A stretch of 64,000 nt of DNA from Gammaproteobacteria bacterium (GTDB lineage Bacteria > Pseudomonadota > Gammaproteobacteria > JAJFKG01). Shown one piece after another: positions 16,876 through 25,369 of the stretch. Location of the stretch: positions 62,001 to 126,000 of the forward strand of contig JAJFKG010000057.1 of the NCBI GenBank assembly GCA_021773335.1, given 5' to 3'. The notes beneath the pieces were generated by a model that ran no database searches, had not been told where the DNA came from, and worked only from the letters and a program-made list of their open reading frames with translations. A program made the translations under genes and the position numbers. Each line of letters opens with the position of its first letter. The stretch's first letter is position 1.

Positions 16876-18873
16876 ATGTTATTGACACGAGTAGCTACGT
16901 TTACAACCGCTGCCCTGTTGGCGGCGGCGCTGGCGGGCCCGGCCTTCGCCCAGCCCCAAGGCGGGTTTATCGCCGTCCTGGACGACGACCGCAACAACGG
17001 CAATTCCAGCAACACCGTGCTGTACTACGACGTGACCGACATGTCGACGCCGATGTTCGCTATCTTCGCCGGGTGGAAGAGCACCAACACGGTCCTCGAC
17101 TTCGGCGTCGAATCCACTACCGGCGGCTCCCGCAGCCTCGGCAGCCTGTCGGTCAACCCCTACACCGGCGAGACCTACGTCCTCGAGGTCGACCGCGACG
17201 GCCCCATCGGGTCGGACCCGGGCCCGGGCGGCGTTGCCCCTGGACTTGTCGGGTCACGCGACGACATCTTCAAGGTCCCCGCCAACTCCGAGGGCGATTA
17301 CAACATCCTCACGTTTGACTTCAAGACCGCCTACAACGATTGGGTTACCAACCAGGGCGGCGCCTATGTGACCTACGTCGACGGAACGCTGGGCGACCCC
17401 CTCGCCCCGGCACCGCTGCCCGGCGAAGTTGACCTGCGCATCGACCACATCCAGACCTACAACGCCGGCCCGCCGAACCTCAACGAGGTCTTCCTCCCGG
17501 ACCTGGTCAGTAAGGTTGGCGAGGTCGCCCGGCCCGAGCACAACGACTTCACCCCCAACGGCTTCCACCCCTACATCGACACGTACATCGAGTACGTCAA
17601 CGATGACACCGTGGTCCTGCTGGATCGGCCTAACGCGCCGCTGAGCAACGCGGCAGAGATCGCCGCCATGACACAGCTGGAGGACCCGACCGTCCGCGTA
17701 CTTAACCGCAGCAGCACCTCCGCAGGCGGCTCGGCGGCTTATGTCCCCGGCAGCACCGAAGGCGGGTTCGACCGCGGCACCACCGAGACCTGGGAATCCA
17801 TCATCATCGGTCAGCCTCTCTCGGACACCTCCACACCGGGTGAGTACGTCGATGTCGCCCTGGTCAGGAACAAGGACGGGGTCACCGGCCTGTGGATCAC
17901 GGAGAATGATCAACCCGCCGGGACCGGCGACGAGGTCTCCTTCTTCGAGATCACCAACTTCTCAGGTCCCGTGGGCAACGGCCTGAGGCAGTTCAATGTA
18001 GGGGCAGGCACGACCAACTTCATCCTCGACAACGACCCAACGACCCCCGCCGGTGCGCTTCTCAACGACGGCGACACCCACCACATCCACGTCAACCCCA
18101 TCACCGGCGACCTGTTCGTCATCGAGAGCGGTTTCTTCGACTCCGGCGATGATGGAATCGACCAGGACCTCGACACCTTCACCGCTGACGAGGAGCGTGG
18201 CCTTACGGCCTTCGGCGCCCATGAGCCGTCGGTCATCATCCGTCAGGTAGACACCTACGACAACGGCCTGGGCCAGATCGATTTCGGCGCCTGGAGCATC
18301 GTCAAGTTGGACTTCAGCGGCCCCGACGGCCTCGCCGGGACTGCCGACGACATCCCCGACGATGACGGCTTCATCGTCGACTCCCGACGCACCGTCTACG
18401 ACCACGTCAACAACGTGATGTATTTCTATGACTTCGACGCGGTCGGAACCGGCTTCTATGGCGACAGTAACGGCGGCAGCTTCGTCTTCGACTGGTACGG
18501 CCTGGACCTGGACACCGGCGCGGTGACCACGGCCCTGCTGGACGTCGATGAAAGCACCCGTGGCTTTGGGACCGAGGATCACTTCGAGTTCTTCTCCTTG
18601 CTCGCCGGCGACTACAACCAGGACGGGTTCGTCGGGATCGAGGACCTGAACATCATCCTGGGCAACTGGAACCAGAACGTCACCACCGGCTTTGTCGATG
18701 GCGACGGCACCGGGGACGGGTTTGTGGGTATCGAGGACCTCAATGAGGTCCTGGGCAACTGGAACGCTGGCACCCCGCCCCCGCCGGGCTCAGTGGTTCC
18801 CGAACCTGCCTCTCTTGCCCTGTTTACCATCGCCGGTTTGACCACCCTCGCTCGGAGGCGGTCCAGAGCGTAA
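16876..18873 (+). CDS. Large PEP-CTERM protein with two dockerin-like repeats
   Basis: A 665-residue exported protein. A signal peptide (M-L-L-T-R-V-A..., ending A-F-A-Q) precedes a long acidic, Gly-rich body with no recognised enzyme motif. Near the C-terminus two dockerin type I-like calcium loops appear: D-Y-N-Q-D-G-F-V-G-I-E-D-L-N and D-G-T-G-D-G-F-V-G-I-E-D-L-N, each followed by L-G-N-W-N. The tail is V-P-E-P-A-S-L-A-L-F, a hydrophobic helix and R-R-R-S-R-A, a PEP-CTERM signal. ATG 16876 was preferred because AGGAGG (16864-16869) is six bases away; the ATG at 16870 abuts it. Surface attachment and cohesin-like partners are inference. Confidence 0.88.
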   Translation: MLLTRVATFTTAALLAAALAGPAFAQPQGGFIAVLDDDRNNGNSSNTVLYYDVTDMSTPMFAIFAGWKSTNTVLDFGVESTTGGSRSLGSLSVNPYTGETYVLEVDRDGPIGSDPGPGGVAPGLVGSRDDIFKVPANSEGDYNILTFDFKTAYNDWVTNQGGAYVTYVDGTLGDPLAPAPLPGEVDLRIDHIQTYNAGPPNLNEVFLPDLVSKVGEVARPEHNDFTPNGFHPYIDTYIEYVNDDTVVLLDRPNAPLSNAAEIAAMTQLEDPTVRVLNRSSTSAGGSAAYVPGSTEGGFDRGTTETWESIIIGQPLSDTSTPGEYVDVALVRNKDGVTGLWITENDQPAGTGDEVSFFEITNFSGPVGNGLRQFNVGAGTTNFILDNDPTTPAGALLNDGDTHHIHVNPITGDLFVIESGFFDSGDDGIDQDLDTFTADEERGLTAFGAHEPSVIIRQVDTYDNGLGQIDFGAWSIVKLDFSGPDGLAGTADDIPDDDGFIVDSRRTVYDHVNNVMYFYDFDAVGTGFYGDSNGGSFVFDWYGLDLDTGAVTTALLDVDESTRGFGTEDHFEFFSLLAGDYNQDGFVGIEDLNIILGNWNQNVTTGFVDGDGTGDGFVGIEDLNEVLGNWNAGTPPPPGSVVPEPASLALFTIAGLTTLARRRSRA

Positions 18874-18898
18874 GTCTTGTAGGAAAATACCCTAAACT

Positions 18899-18943
18899 CC
18901 GGCCCCGGCGCTTGCCGGGGCCGGATCCTGGGGCTTAATTTTC
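18899..18943 (+). terminator. Probable terminator after PEP-CTERM gene 2
   Basis: A perfect 11-bp stem CCGGCCCCGGC / GCCGGGGCCGG with GCTT loop (18899-18924), 26 bases after the stop. The T tract (TTAATTTT) is delayed by about 11 bases, so termination may be imperfect. Confidence 0.65.
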
Positions 18944-18989
18944 ATGGAAATCGAATCAAAAAAGGCTTCCAAAGTGACCGGATCCGTGG

Positions 18990-18995
18990 TATAGT
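18990..18995 (+). promoter_or_regulatory. TATAGT -10 element for PEP-CTERM gene 3
   Basis: TATAGT with a weak -35 (TTCCAA at 18967-18972, 17-base spacer). The leader is about 90 bases and contains a strong hairpin at 19010-19032. Confidence 0.45.
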
Positions 18996-19009
18996 CCATT
19001 ACCGTTACT

Positions 19010-19032
19010 CCCGGGGCCCGTACGGCCTCGGG
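19010..19032 (+). promoter_or_regulatory. GC-rich leader hairpin before PEP-CTERM gene 3
   Basis: CCCGGGGCC-CGTAC-GGCCTCGGG (9-bp stem, one G-T pair) followed by GCGTTTTC. It may stabilise the mRNA or act as an attenuator; the four-T tail is short for an efficient terminator. Confidence 0.4.
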
Positions 19033-19086
19033 GCGTTTTCAGTGTTTGAGTTACTTCTTTAGTGGGATCTTATTAGGAGATTGAAG

Positions 19087-19764
19087 ATGAGGATTATGAA
19101 GTTTGCTTTGCCTGTGATTGCGGCTGGTTTTGCCGCAAGCACAGCGACGGCGGCGACCACCGCGTCGTTCGCCAACATCGCGGTTCCTAACGGAGTCGCG
19201 ATCACAGGTGGCGGCGGTGTTCTCGATGGCTTCGTTGCCAACGTGCTGACCGTCAACACCACCCTCGACTGGACGGCTGCTGCGATGTACGTCACAGGGC
19301 TCTCCGCCGGTGAGGTCTTCCAGGAACTGGAATGCGGCTTTGGTTGCAACGGCGCGACCCTGTCCGGCCCCAGCCCCCTGGGCTTCGGCGGCCTGCCCTC
19401 GTCCGAGTACGACACCTACATGGACGGTAATGCCCCAGCCGGTGGCGGCGGCATTGGTGTGATCTCGATCGCCGGTGCCGGCGGCGATGCCGGTGGCCCT
19501 GGCCCCCAGCAGTTTGACGCGAACGGTATCGACGTTTCCTGGAACGGAAATGGTACGATCAACACTGATATCGGTGCCAACGCAATGGGTCAGTACACTT
19601 TCGCGGGCACTGCCAACGGCACCCTGACACTGGCGATCACCGTCGCCGGCCAGGCCGCGAAGGACACGTTCAACTTCATCATCCAGAATGGTGCGGTTGT
19701 TCCTGAGCCTGCCTCGTTGGCCCTGATGGGTCTTGGTGGCCTCGCCATCCTGCGTCGTCGCTAA
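19087..19764 (+). CDS. PEP-CTERM sorted secreted protein
   Basis: A 225-residue exported protein: signal peptide (M-R-I-M-K-F-A-L-P-V, cleavage near A-T-A-A), a Gly/Ala/Thr-rich body with one C-G-F-G-C pair that could form a disulphide, and the end V-P-E-P-A-S-L-A-L-M-G-L-G-G-L-A-I-L-R-R-R, an exact PEP-CTERM signal. AGGAG at 19075-19079 lies seven bases before the ATG 19087. It is the third such gene in 5 kb, each with its own promoter-terminator unit. The body has no recognised fold. Confidence 0.88.
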   Translation: MRIMKFALPVIAAGFAASTATAATTASFANIAVPNGVAITGGGGVLDGFVANVLTVNTTLDWTAAAMYVTGLSAGEVFQELECGFGCNGATLSGPSPLGFGGLPSSEYDTYMDGNAPAGGGGIGVISIAGAGGDAGGPGPQQFDANGIDVSWNGNGTINTDIGANAMGQYTFAGTANGTLTLAITVAGQAAKDTFNFIIQNGAVVPEPASLALMGLGGLAILRRR

Positions 19765-19798
19765 GCCGACACGCAACAGTTAGGTTTAAACCTATCGC

Positions 19799-19833
19799 GA
19801 CTGTCCGCCTCACGGCGGGCAGTCGTTTTTTTT
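19799..19833 (+). terminator. Rho-independent terminator after PEP-CTERM gene 3
   Basis: An 11-bp stem (GACTGTCCGCC / GGCGGGCAGTC, one G-T pair) with a TCAC loop, then G and eight T residues (19826-19833). Confidence 0.92.
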
Positions 19834-19868
19834 ATGCGCGTGCATCGAGGCGGGGTCACACGCAGGCT

Positions 19869-19888
19869 CCGCGGATATTCATCCGCGG
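19869..19888. repeat. Perfect palindrome CCGCGGAT-attc-ATCCGCGG
   Basis: Exact 8-bp arms with a 4-base loop between convergent genes. It is followed by CTAT and resembles the 'CCGCGG...GGCTA' part of the element at 30329-30383. It could serve the minus-strand epimerase as a terminator, but no T run follows. Confidence 0.5.
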
Positions 19889-19975
19889 CTATCAAAGAGG
19901 CCTGTGCGAGGTTTTGTTTACGCTTCGGTTTTTCATAGCCACGGATGCATATCCACGGACTACGGCGTCGATCCG

Positions 19976-20935
19976 TCAACTCATGTACTGCCGCTGATAC
20001 CAGTCCCACAGCTTCGCCAGGCCGTCGGCGATCGCGGTCTTTGGGGCGTAGCCGAGCAGGCGTTTGGCCTTGTCGATGTTGGCGAAGGTGATCTTGGGCT
20101 CGCTGGCGGGGGCGGCGGGGGTTTCCAGGACGGCCTTTTTGCCGACGAGTTGTTCGATGAGTGTGACGAAGTCCTTCATCAGCACCGGTTCGCCCCGGCC
20201 GAGGTTGAGGACCTCGTAGCCCAGGGGCGTGTCCATCGCGGCGCAGACGCCCTGGACGATGTCGTCGACGAAGGTCCAGTCCCGTTTCATATCGCCGGCG
20301 TCGAAGAGGGTGATTGGTTCAGCCCGGGCGATACGATCGGTGACCATAAAGGGCATCATGTCGGGCCTGGCGCGGGGGCCGTAGACGCTGAAGAAGCGCA
20401 GCGCGGTGAAGTTCAGGCCGTGGAGGTTGTGGTAGGTGTATCCCAGGAGTTCGACGGCCTTCTTGGATGCGGGGTAGGCCGAGAGGGGCCGGTTGCAGGG
20501 GTCGGTCTCGACGAAGGGCAGTTGGTCTGTTTTGCCGTAGATGCTGCTGGTGCTGGCGAAGGCGAAGACGTCGACGCCGGCCTTGTGTGCGGCCTCCAGG
20601 AGGTTGACCGAGCCGGTGATATTGACGTCGCTGTAGAGGGGTGTGCGTCCGATGGAATAGCGGACGTTGGCCATGGCGGCGAGGTGGGCGACGGCCCGGG
20701 GCCTGTGTTTTTCAAAGATGTCGTTGACAGCGTCGGCGCTTCGGATGTCCATCTCGCAGAGGGTGAACGCCTCATGGCCCACGAACTCGGCGACGTTGGC
20801 GCGCTTCTGCTTGGGGCTGTAGTAGTCGTTGAAGTTGTCGATGCCGACGACGTTCAAGCCCTCGGCGAGCTTGACCTGACAGAGGTGTGAGCCGATCAGG
20901 CCCGCGGCGCCGGTAATCAGGACGGTGTCGGGCAT
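19976..20935 (-). CDS. NAD-dependent UDP-sugar 4-epimerase (UDP-glucuronate 4-epimerase-like)
   Basis: A 319-residue short-chain dehydrogenase/reductase. The NAD-binding G-A-A-G-L-I-G-S-H is at the N-terminus (GxxGxxG). The catalytic Thr/Ser is in A-S-T-S-S-I-Y-G, and Y-x-x-x-K is seen as Y-P-A-S-K-K. The D-N-F-N-D-Y-Y-S-P-x-x-K segment and R-D-W-T-F-V-D-D-I match UDP-glucuronate 4-epimerases, which supply UDP-galacturonate for surface polysaccharides. The exact sugar is inferred only. It is the last gene of the lpx/bam group, 65 bases after lpxA, so it may extend that transcript. Confidence 0.85.
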   Translation of the reverse strand: MPDTVLITGAAGLIGSHLCQVKLAEGLNVVGIDNFNDYYSPKQKRANVAEFVGHEAFTLCEMDIRSADAVNDIFEKHRPRAVAHLAAMANVRYSIGRTPLYSDVNITGSVNLLEAAHKAGVDVFAFASTSSIYGKTDQLPFVETDPCNRPLSAYPASKKAVELLGYTYHNLHGLNFTALRFFSVYGPRARPDMMPFMVTDRIARAEPITLFDAGDMKRDWTFVDDIVQGVCAAMDTPLGYEVLNLGRGEPVLMKDFVTLIEQLVGKKAVLETPAAPASEPKITFANIDKAKRLLGYAPKTAIADGLAKLWDWYQRQYMS

Positions 20936-20968
20936 GGGGAGGGTGGGGTCCAGGGTGCGGGGTTCAGG

Positions 20969-20996
20969 CTAAAGGCTAACAGCTAAAGGCTAACGG
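20969..20996. repeat. Two 14-bp direct repeats between lpxA and the epimerase gene
   Basis: CTAAAGGCTAACAG is followed at once by CTAAAGGCTAACGG (12 of 14 identical). Similar GGCTAA/AGCTAA words occur in the gaps near 42565-42590 and 46660. Confidence 0.6.
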
Positions 20997-21000
20997 CCTT

Positions 21001-21843
21001 TTATCGTACCGGGTTGGTGAAGCTGTTGTCTTTGCGTAGTTTTTCGCGGTATCGGCCGTGGGCCCCCTTAGCGGACTTGCGTATGGCGTCGACGAGGGCC
21101 TTGACCATCCAGTCGCCGTCATACGTAGCCAGCAGTTGGTCCATGAGGGTGCTGCTGGCGCCGCCCTCATCTTCGCTGGCGCGCTTGAACAGGAGCTTCC
21201 AGGCGTGCTTGAGGCGTTTCTCGGCGTCGGGGGCGAAGCCGTGGCGTTTCAGGCCGATGGCGTTGATGCCGCGGATGCGCGAGGGGTTGCCCTCGGCGAT
21301 CATGAACGGGGGGACATCGGCGACGATGCGCGTCATCCCGCCGACGTAGGCGTATTGGCCGATGGTGACGAAGTGGTGGCAGGCGGTGGCCCCGCCGATG
21401 GTGGCGTGGTCGGCGAGGTGGACGTGCCCGGCGAACTGCACGCCGTTGCTGATGACGGTGTGGCTGCCGACGACGCAGTCGTGGCCCAGGTGCGTGTAGG
21501 CCATGATCAGGTTGTGATCGCCCAGGACAGTCGCCCCCTGGTCGTTGTTTGTGCCCTTGTGGATGGTGACGTTTTCGCGGATGTCGTTGTGGTCGCCGAT
21601 GACCAGTTGGCTGTCCTCGCCCTTGAATTTCAGATCCTGGGGGTCCGCCCCGAGCGTGGCGAAAGGCCAGACGGTGTTGCCGCAGCCGAGGGTGGTTCGC
21701 CCGAGGATACAGACATGGCTGACCAGTCTTGTCCCGGGCCCGAGCGTGGCCCTGGGCCCGACCCGGCTAAACGGGCCGACCACAGCATCCTCAGCGATCT
21801 GGGCGCCGTCTTCGATGACCGAACTGGGGTGGATGGTGGGCAT
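21001..21843 (-). CDS. lpxA: UDP-N-acetylglucosamine acyltransferase (LpxA)
   Basis: A 280-residue left-handed beta-helix acyltransferase, first step of lipid A synthesis. Hexapeptide repeats run from I-H-P-S-S-V-I-E to about residue 190. LpxA hallmarks are the I-R-E-N-V-T-I-H-K-G-T segment, the active-site His in A-Y-T-H-L-G-H-D-C and the downstream G-N-P-S-R-I-R-G-I-N. The C-terminal ~85 residues are the helical domain. The ATG is 72 bases after lpxC-fabZ. A short GGAAAGCTGGAA direct repeat lies in that gap. Confidence 0.95.
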   Translation of the reverse strand: MPTIHPSSVIEDGAQIAEDAVVGPFSRVGPRATLGPGTRLVSHVCILGRTTLGCGNTVWPFATLGADPQDLKFKGEDSQLVIGDHNDIRENVTIHKGTNNDQGATVLGDHNLIMAYTHLGHDCVVGSHTVISNGVQFAGHVHLADHATIGGATACHHFVTIGQYAYVGGMTRIVADVPPFMIAEGNPSRIRGINAIGLKRHGFAPDAEKRLKHAWKLLFKRASEDEGGASSTLMDQLLATYDGDWMVKALVDAIRKSAKGAHGRYREKLRKDNSFTNPVR

Positions 21844-21915
21844 TTGGAAAAGCTGGAAATTAGGAAAGCTGGAAGAAAACCAAGATCACTCATACGATCA
21901 TTCCGATACCCGAAC

Positions 21916-23232
21916 CTACTTCCCCTGGTCATCGTCGACGAGCATGAACTTGACTTCGGCCTCGGCGGCGAGGTCTTCTGCGACGTAGGCGCGGCATCGC
22001 ATGTGGACGATCTTGCTGCGCATCTTGACGCTGGTCGCTTCCATCACCAGTTGGTCGCCGGGGGTGACGGGCTTGCGTAGCTTGACCCGGTCCAGGCTCA
22101 GGAGGATGGCGAGTTTGCCGGTGTGTTCGAGCTTCTGCCCGATCAGGACGCCCGAGAGCTGGGCCATCGCCTCGACGACCAGGACCCCGGGCATGATCGG
22201 CGTGCCGGGGTAGTGGCCCTGGAAGAACGGCTCGTTGATCGAGACGTTTTTGATGCCCACCGCCCGTCGGTCGCCGTCGATCTCGACAACCCGGTCGACC
22301 AGCAGCATCGGGTAACGGTGCGGCAGGAACCGGTGGATCTTGCGGATGTCAAAGACACTTCGGTGCAGGCCCAGGTCCACCCGGGACTTGCCCTGGTGGG
22401 TCTTGATGAGCTGGCGGACCAGCTGGTGGTTCATCGCGTGCCCGGACTTGTAGGCGATGACCCGGCCCTTGATCGGGCAGCCTAGGAGGAAGAGGTCACC
22501 GATCAGGTCCAGGAGCTTGTGTCTGGCGGGCTCATCCTCGAAGCGCATCTTGTTGTTGCCCAGCGGGCCTTGGTCCCCGATGACCAGGACGTCGTCTTCG
22601 CTGAGGTGCGTGCCCAGGCCTGCCTCGCGGAGGGCGCGGGCCTCGCGTTCGAGGATGTAGGTCCGGCAGGGGGCGATTTCCTTGGCGTAGTTGCCGTTGG
22701 AAAAGTTGAACTGGTGGGTCTGCCTGCCCAATGGGTTGTCGGGGCCGTAGTCCAGCTCGTATAGCAGGTGGGTGCCGTCGTCGTCCTCGCAGGGCATGGC
22801 GGCGACCATCGCGTCTTCTTGGCGGATGACGACGGGCTCCTTGACGACCAGGCATTGCCGGGGCTGATCGCAGGGCTCAACCCCCGCCTCACACAGGGCG
22901 TCGAGGAACGGCTTGGCAGAGCCGTCCATCGCCGGGATTTCCGGGCCGTCGATCTCGATCAGCAGGTTGTCGATCCCAAGTCCGGCGACCGCGGACAGGC
23001 AGTGCTCACAGGTCTCGACGATGGCGTCGCCGCTGCGCAGCGCGGTGCGCCGGGGGCGTCGGACGACGTGTGTGACCAGGGCGGGGATCTCGATGCCGCC
23101 TAAGTCGGTGCGTACGAACCGCACGCCGTGGTTGGGCCCGGCGGGCTTGAAGGTCAGCGTCGCCGGCTGGCCGTGGAACAGCCCCGGGCCGGAGAGCGAA
23201 GCGGGTTTGCAGATGGTCTGCTGGGTTTGCAT
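21916..23232 (-). CDS. lpxC-fabZ: Bifunctional LpxC deacetylase / FabZ dehydratase
   Basis: A 438-residue fusion. Residues ~8-275 are LpxC: C-K-P-A-S-L-S-G-P-G-L-F-H-G, V-E-T-C-E-H-C-L-S-A (first zinc His), M-D-G-S-A-K-P-F and K-S-G-H-A-M-N-H-Q-L-V (C-terminal His). It removes the acetyl group from UDP-3-O-acyl-GlcNAc, the committed step to lipid A. Residues ~295-438 are FabZ: L-P-H-R-Y-P-M-L-L-V-D-R and G-H-Y-P-G-T-P-I-M-P-G-V-L with the catalytic His and a downstream E (V-V-E-A-M-A-Q). It dehydrates 3-hydroxyacyl-ACP. This fusion is known in Bacteroidetes and some planctomycetes and couples lipid A to fatty acid synthesis. Confidence 0.95.
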   Translation of the reverse strand: MQTQQTICKPASLSGPGLFHGQPATLTFKPAGPNHGVRFVRTDLGGIEIPALVTHVVRRPRRTALRSGDAIVETCEHCLSAVAGLGIDNLLIEIDGPEIPAMDGSAKPFLDALCEAGVEPCDQPRQCLVVKEPVVIRQEDAMVAAMPCEDDDGTHLLYELDYGPDNPLGRQTHQFNFSNGNYAKEIAPCRTYILEREARALREAGLGTHLSEDDVLVIGDQGPLGNNKMRFEDEPARHKLLDLIGDLFLLGCPIKGRVIAYKSGHAMNHQLVRQLIKTHQGKSRVDLGLHRSVFDIRKIHRFLPHRYPMLLVDRVVEIDGDRRAVGIKNVSINEPFFQGHYPGTPIMPGVLVVEAMAQLSGVLIGQKLEHTGKLAILLSLDRVKLRKPVTPGDQLVMEATSVKMRSKIVHMRCRAYVAEDLAAEAEVKFMLVDDDQGK

Positions 23233-23337
23233 AGGTCAACAGTCACAGGCCGTGTCGGCCGGGCCTGGCGGGGCCGGGGTGTTGGATGGTCGGACAGTCT
23301 GCCGGGCTTGATGACCCGGAACCCACCCGGGCCTATT

Positions 23338-24387
23338 CTAGCGGGCCCGTAGCTCTTTCAAAAGGTCCGGCAGCTTCTTTAGGGCCTGGATCTCACGCAG
23401 CGTCTGTCGGATCGGCCTGGCGGGTGATCCGGCATAGATCCCGCCTGCGGCCAGATCGGTGGCGACCTGGGCCCCCCCGGCCAGTTGGGCACCCGCGCCG
23501 ATATTGGCGTGATCCTTGATAGCGACCATCCCGCCGATCATCGCCCCGTCCCCGATCACGGTCGATCCGCCGACCCCCGTGCACCCGGAGATGATGACCA
23601 TCTTCCCAAGCCGGCAGTTGTGCCCGATCTGGACCTGGTTATCCAGCTTGCACCCGTCGCCGATGACGGTGGCGTTGCACTTGGCGCGATCGATGGTGGC
23701 GCCCGCACCGATCTCGACATCGTGGCCGATCGTGACCGTCCCGATCTGGGGGATCTTCGCGATCCGTGGGCCCTGCTCGGTCATCTCGGGGCGGTACCCA
23801 AACCCGTCTGCGCCGATCACGGCGTTGGGGTGGATGATGCAGCGGTCGCCAATCGTGCATCGCTCGCGGATCACCACGCCGGTCCACAGCTCGCAGTCTT
23901 CGCCGATTGTCGTGTGATCCAGGACGGTGACGTTGTTGTGCAGGCGGCCTTGACCCCCGATCGACACGCCCGGCCCGATCCGGCAGTACGGCCCGACGCT
24001 GACGCCCTGACCGAAGCTGGCGGTCTCGTGGATGATCGCGGTCGGATGGATGCCGGCTTCGGATTGGATCGGCGGGGGGGCGAAGAGTTCCAGGGTCTTG
24101 GCGAACGCCAGATCGGCGTCGTCGACCCGGATCAGGGGTCGGCCGGCGTCGGATTTGACCTCCAGGCCGCGCTGGATCAAGGCGGCGGCGGCCTGGCAGT
24201 CCGACCACTTGTCGGCGTAGCCCTGCGTCCCGATCAGCGTCAAATCGCCCGGACCGGATTCGTCAAAGTCGCTGGCTCCCGTGACCGGGATATCGCCTGG
24301 GCCGATCAACTCCCCGCCAACGTGCTCGGCGATCTCGTTGGCGCTGTGTGTGGTTAACGCGGTGGTCAAGACAGGGGCCCTGGACAC
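23338..24387 (-). CDS. lpxD: UDP-3-O-acylglucosamine N-acyltransferase (LpxD)
   Basis: A 349-residue enzyme adding the second acyl chain to the lipid A precursor. An N-terminal uridine-binding domain (A-N-E-I-A-E-H-V-G-G-E-L, about residues 1-100) precedes hexapeptide repeats (I-H-P-T-A-I-I-H onward). The family motif G-A-D-G-F-G-Y-R-P and the active-site region Q-I-G-H-N-C-R-L-G are present. The start is GTG 24387, which gives about seven residues before the conserved domain; a TTG further in is possible. lpxD lies between ompH and lpxC-fabZ, as in many Gram-negative genomes. Confidence 0.94.
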   Translation of the reverse strand: MSRAPVLTTALTTHSANEIAEHVGGELIGPGDIPVTGASDFDESGPGDLTLIGTQGYADKWSDCQAAAALIQRGLEVKSDAGRPLIRVDDADLAFAKTLELFAPPPIQSEAGIHPTAIIHETASFGQGVSVGPYCRIGPGVSIGGQGRLHNNVTVLDHTTIGEDCELWTGVVIRERCTIGDRCIIHPNAVIGADGFGYRPEMTEQGPRIAKIPQIGTVTIGHDVEIGAGATIDRAKCNATVIGDGCKLDNQVQIGHNCRLGKMVIISGCTGVGGSTVIGDGAMIGGMVAIKDHANIGAGAQLAGGAQVATDLAAGGIYAGSPARPIRQTLREIQALKKLPDLLKELRAR

Positions 24388-24409
24388 TCAAGTGGTTACA
24401 CGAAACCCC

Positions 24410-24421
24410 GGGCTTGCGCCC
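24410..24421. repeat. Short GGGC-TTGC-GCCC hairpin in the ompH-lpxD gap
   Basis: A small exact hairpin in the 118-base gap. The wider context CCCCGGGCTTGCGCCCGCGG is like the G/C palindromes elsewhere. No T tract follows. Confidence 0.35.
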
Positions 24422-24505
24422 GCGGCGTAGGTCCGTTCTCGTCTCGTAATCGGGCACCGTGATGCCCGTGCGGTCATCCGATGAGCCTGCCTAGGCGGGC
24501 CGTAC

Positions 24506-25108
24506 TTAGCGGCTGTTGTCGAACGCGTTGTTCATGTGCTGGGCGACCAGAGCGGTGAGGTCGACGGTGTCGTTGGACCAGGCGACGATGCTGATGTTTC
24601 TGGACTGAGGCCGTCCCTGTTGGTTGGTGCCAAGCTGAAGGGTCTGTTGCTTGTACAGGACGATGTCGACCCCCTGGGCCTCGGCCACGGCCTGGATGGC
24701 CTCTTGGGCGCCGGTGGTGAGCTTTTCGACCCGCAGGCCGATCTCACGGTTGAGTTTGTTCTGCTCGTATGCCCCCCAGAGTTGGAAGCTCAGCGCTTTC
24801 TTCTCGTAGTTCTCCAGTGCCTCGGCGTAGGGCGGGGTGCCGGGGACCAGCATGTCCATGTCCTGCTGGAGTCTGGCGATCTCCTTTTGCTTGTCGTCGC
24901 GCTCCTGGTAGAGCGTGGTGCGGATCGTCTCGAGTTCCGCGTCGATCTGCTGCTTTTCTTTGAGTGACTCGGTCAGGGTCCCCATGTCGACCACCGCCAC
25001 GACGGTGGGTGAGCCGGAGAGGACGCCCTGGGCCTTGACACCGACCAGGCCGACGACCAGTACAACGACGGCTGCGGCGGCGATCAGGATATGGCGTTTA
25101 TTGTGCAT
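24506..25108 (-). CDS. OmpH/Skp-family periplasmic chaperone
   Basis: A 200-residue exported protein. The N-terminus M-H-N-K-R-H-I-L-I and a hydrophobic segment ending near V-K-A-Q form a signal peptide or anchor. The body starts V-V-A-V-V-D-M-G-T-L (the typical OmpH strand) and continues as a long charged coiled coil (E-L-E-T-I-R-T-T-L-Y-Q-E-R-D-D). The end D-I-V-L-Y-K matches the conserved 'hD(h)VLYK' of Skp. It chaperones outer-membrane proteins to BamA. The gene lies next to bamA and lpxD, as is usual. ATG 25108 was chosen with GGAGA about eight bases before it. Confidence 0.9.
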   Translation of the reverse strand: MHNKRHILIAAAAVVVLVVGLVGVKAQGVLSGSPTVVAVVDMGTLTESLKEKQQIDAELETIRTTLYQERDDKQKEIARLQQDMDMLVPGTPPYAEALENYEKKALSFQLWGAYEQNKLNREIGLRVEKLTTGAQEAIQAVAEAQGVDIVLYKQQTLQLGTNQQGRPQSRNISIVAWSNDTVDLTALVAQHMNNAFDNSR

Positions 25109-25369
25109 GATGAAGTCTCCAAGGTTTGTGGGACGGGCCGAAGACAAGGCGGGTCGGCCTCGTGGGTATTCTGTCCCCTGTTCTATCACGGGGCCCGTGT
25201 GAGGGCAAAACCGGCGGTTATCGGGGGTTGGCGGTTGTTTGAAATGATACGCGCGCCGGGCCGGATGGGTTCGCCCCACATACGTTTATGGACATCCATT
25301 TCGGGCTACGTATTGGGCGTCAGACCCAGACCGCCGGTCTGTATTTCAGGTAGGAGGCATGCCAGCGGG

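Noticed and set aside
18899-18924. Considered a riboswitch-like structure
   Set aside because: A perfect hairpin after a stop codon is better explained as a terminator.
19936-19960. A CCACGGAT...ATCCACGG pair beside the palindrome at 19869
   Set aside because: The outer bases are direct rather than inverted, so only GGAT/ATCC can pair; too weak to list as a repeat.
19904-20890. A 328-codon plus-strand frame over the epimerase
   Set aside because: Shadow of the minus-strand epimerase, which has full SDR motifs.
21058-22080. A 340-codon plus-strand frame over lpxA and lpxC-fabZ
   Set aside because: Antisense to two unmistakable lipid A genes; its composition (Val/Asp/Gly-rich) is that of a shadow.
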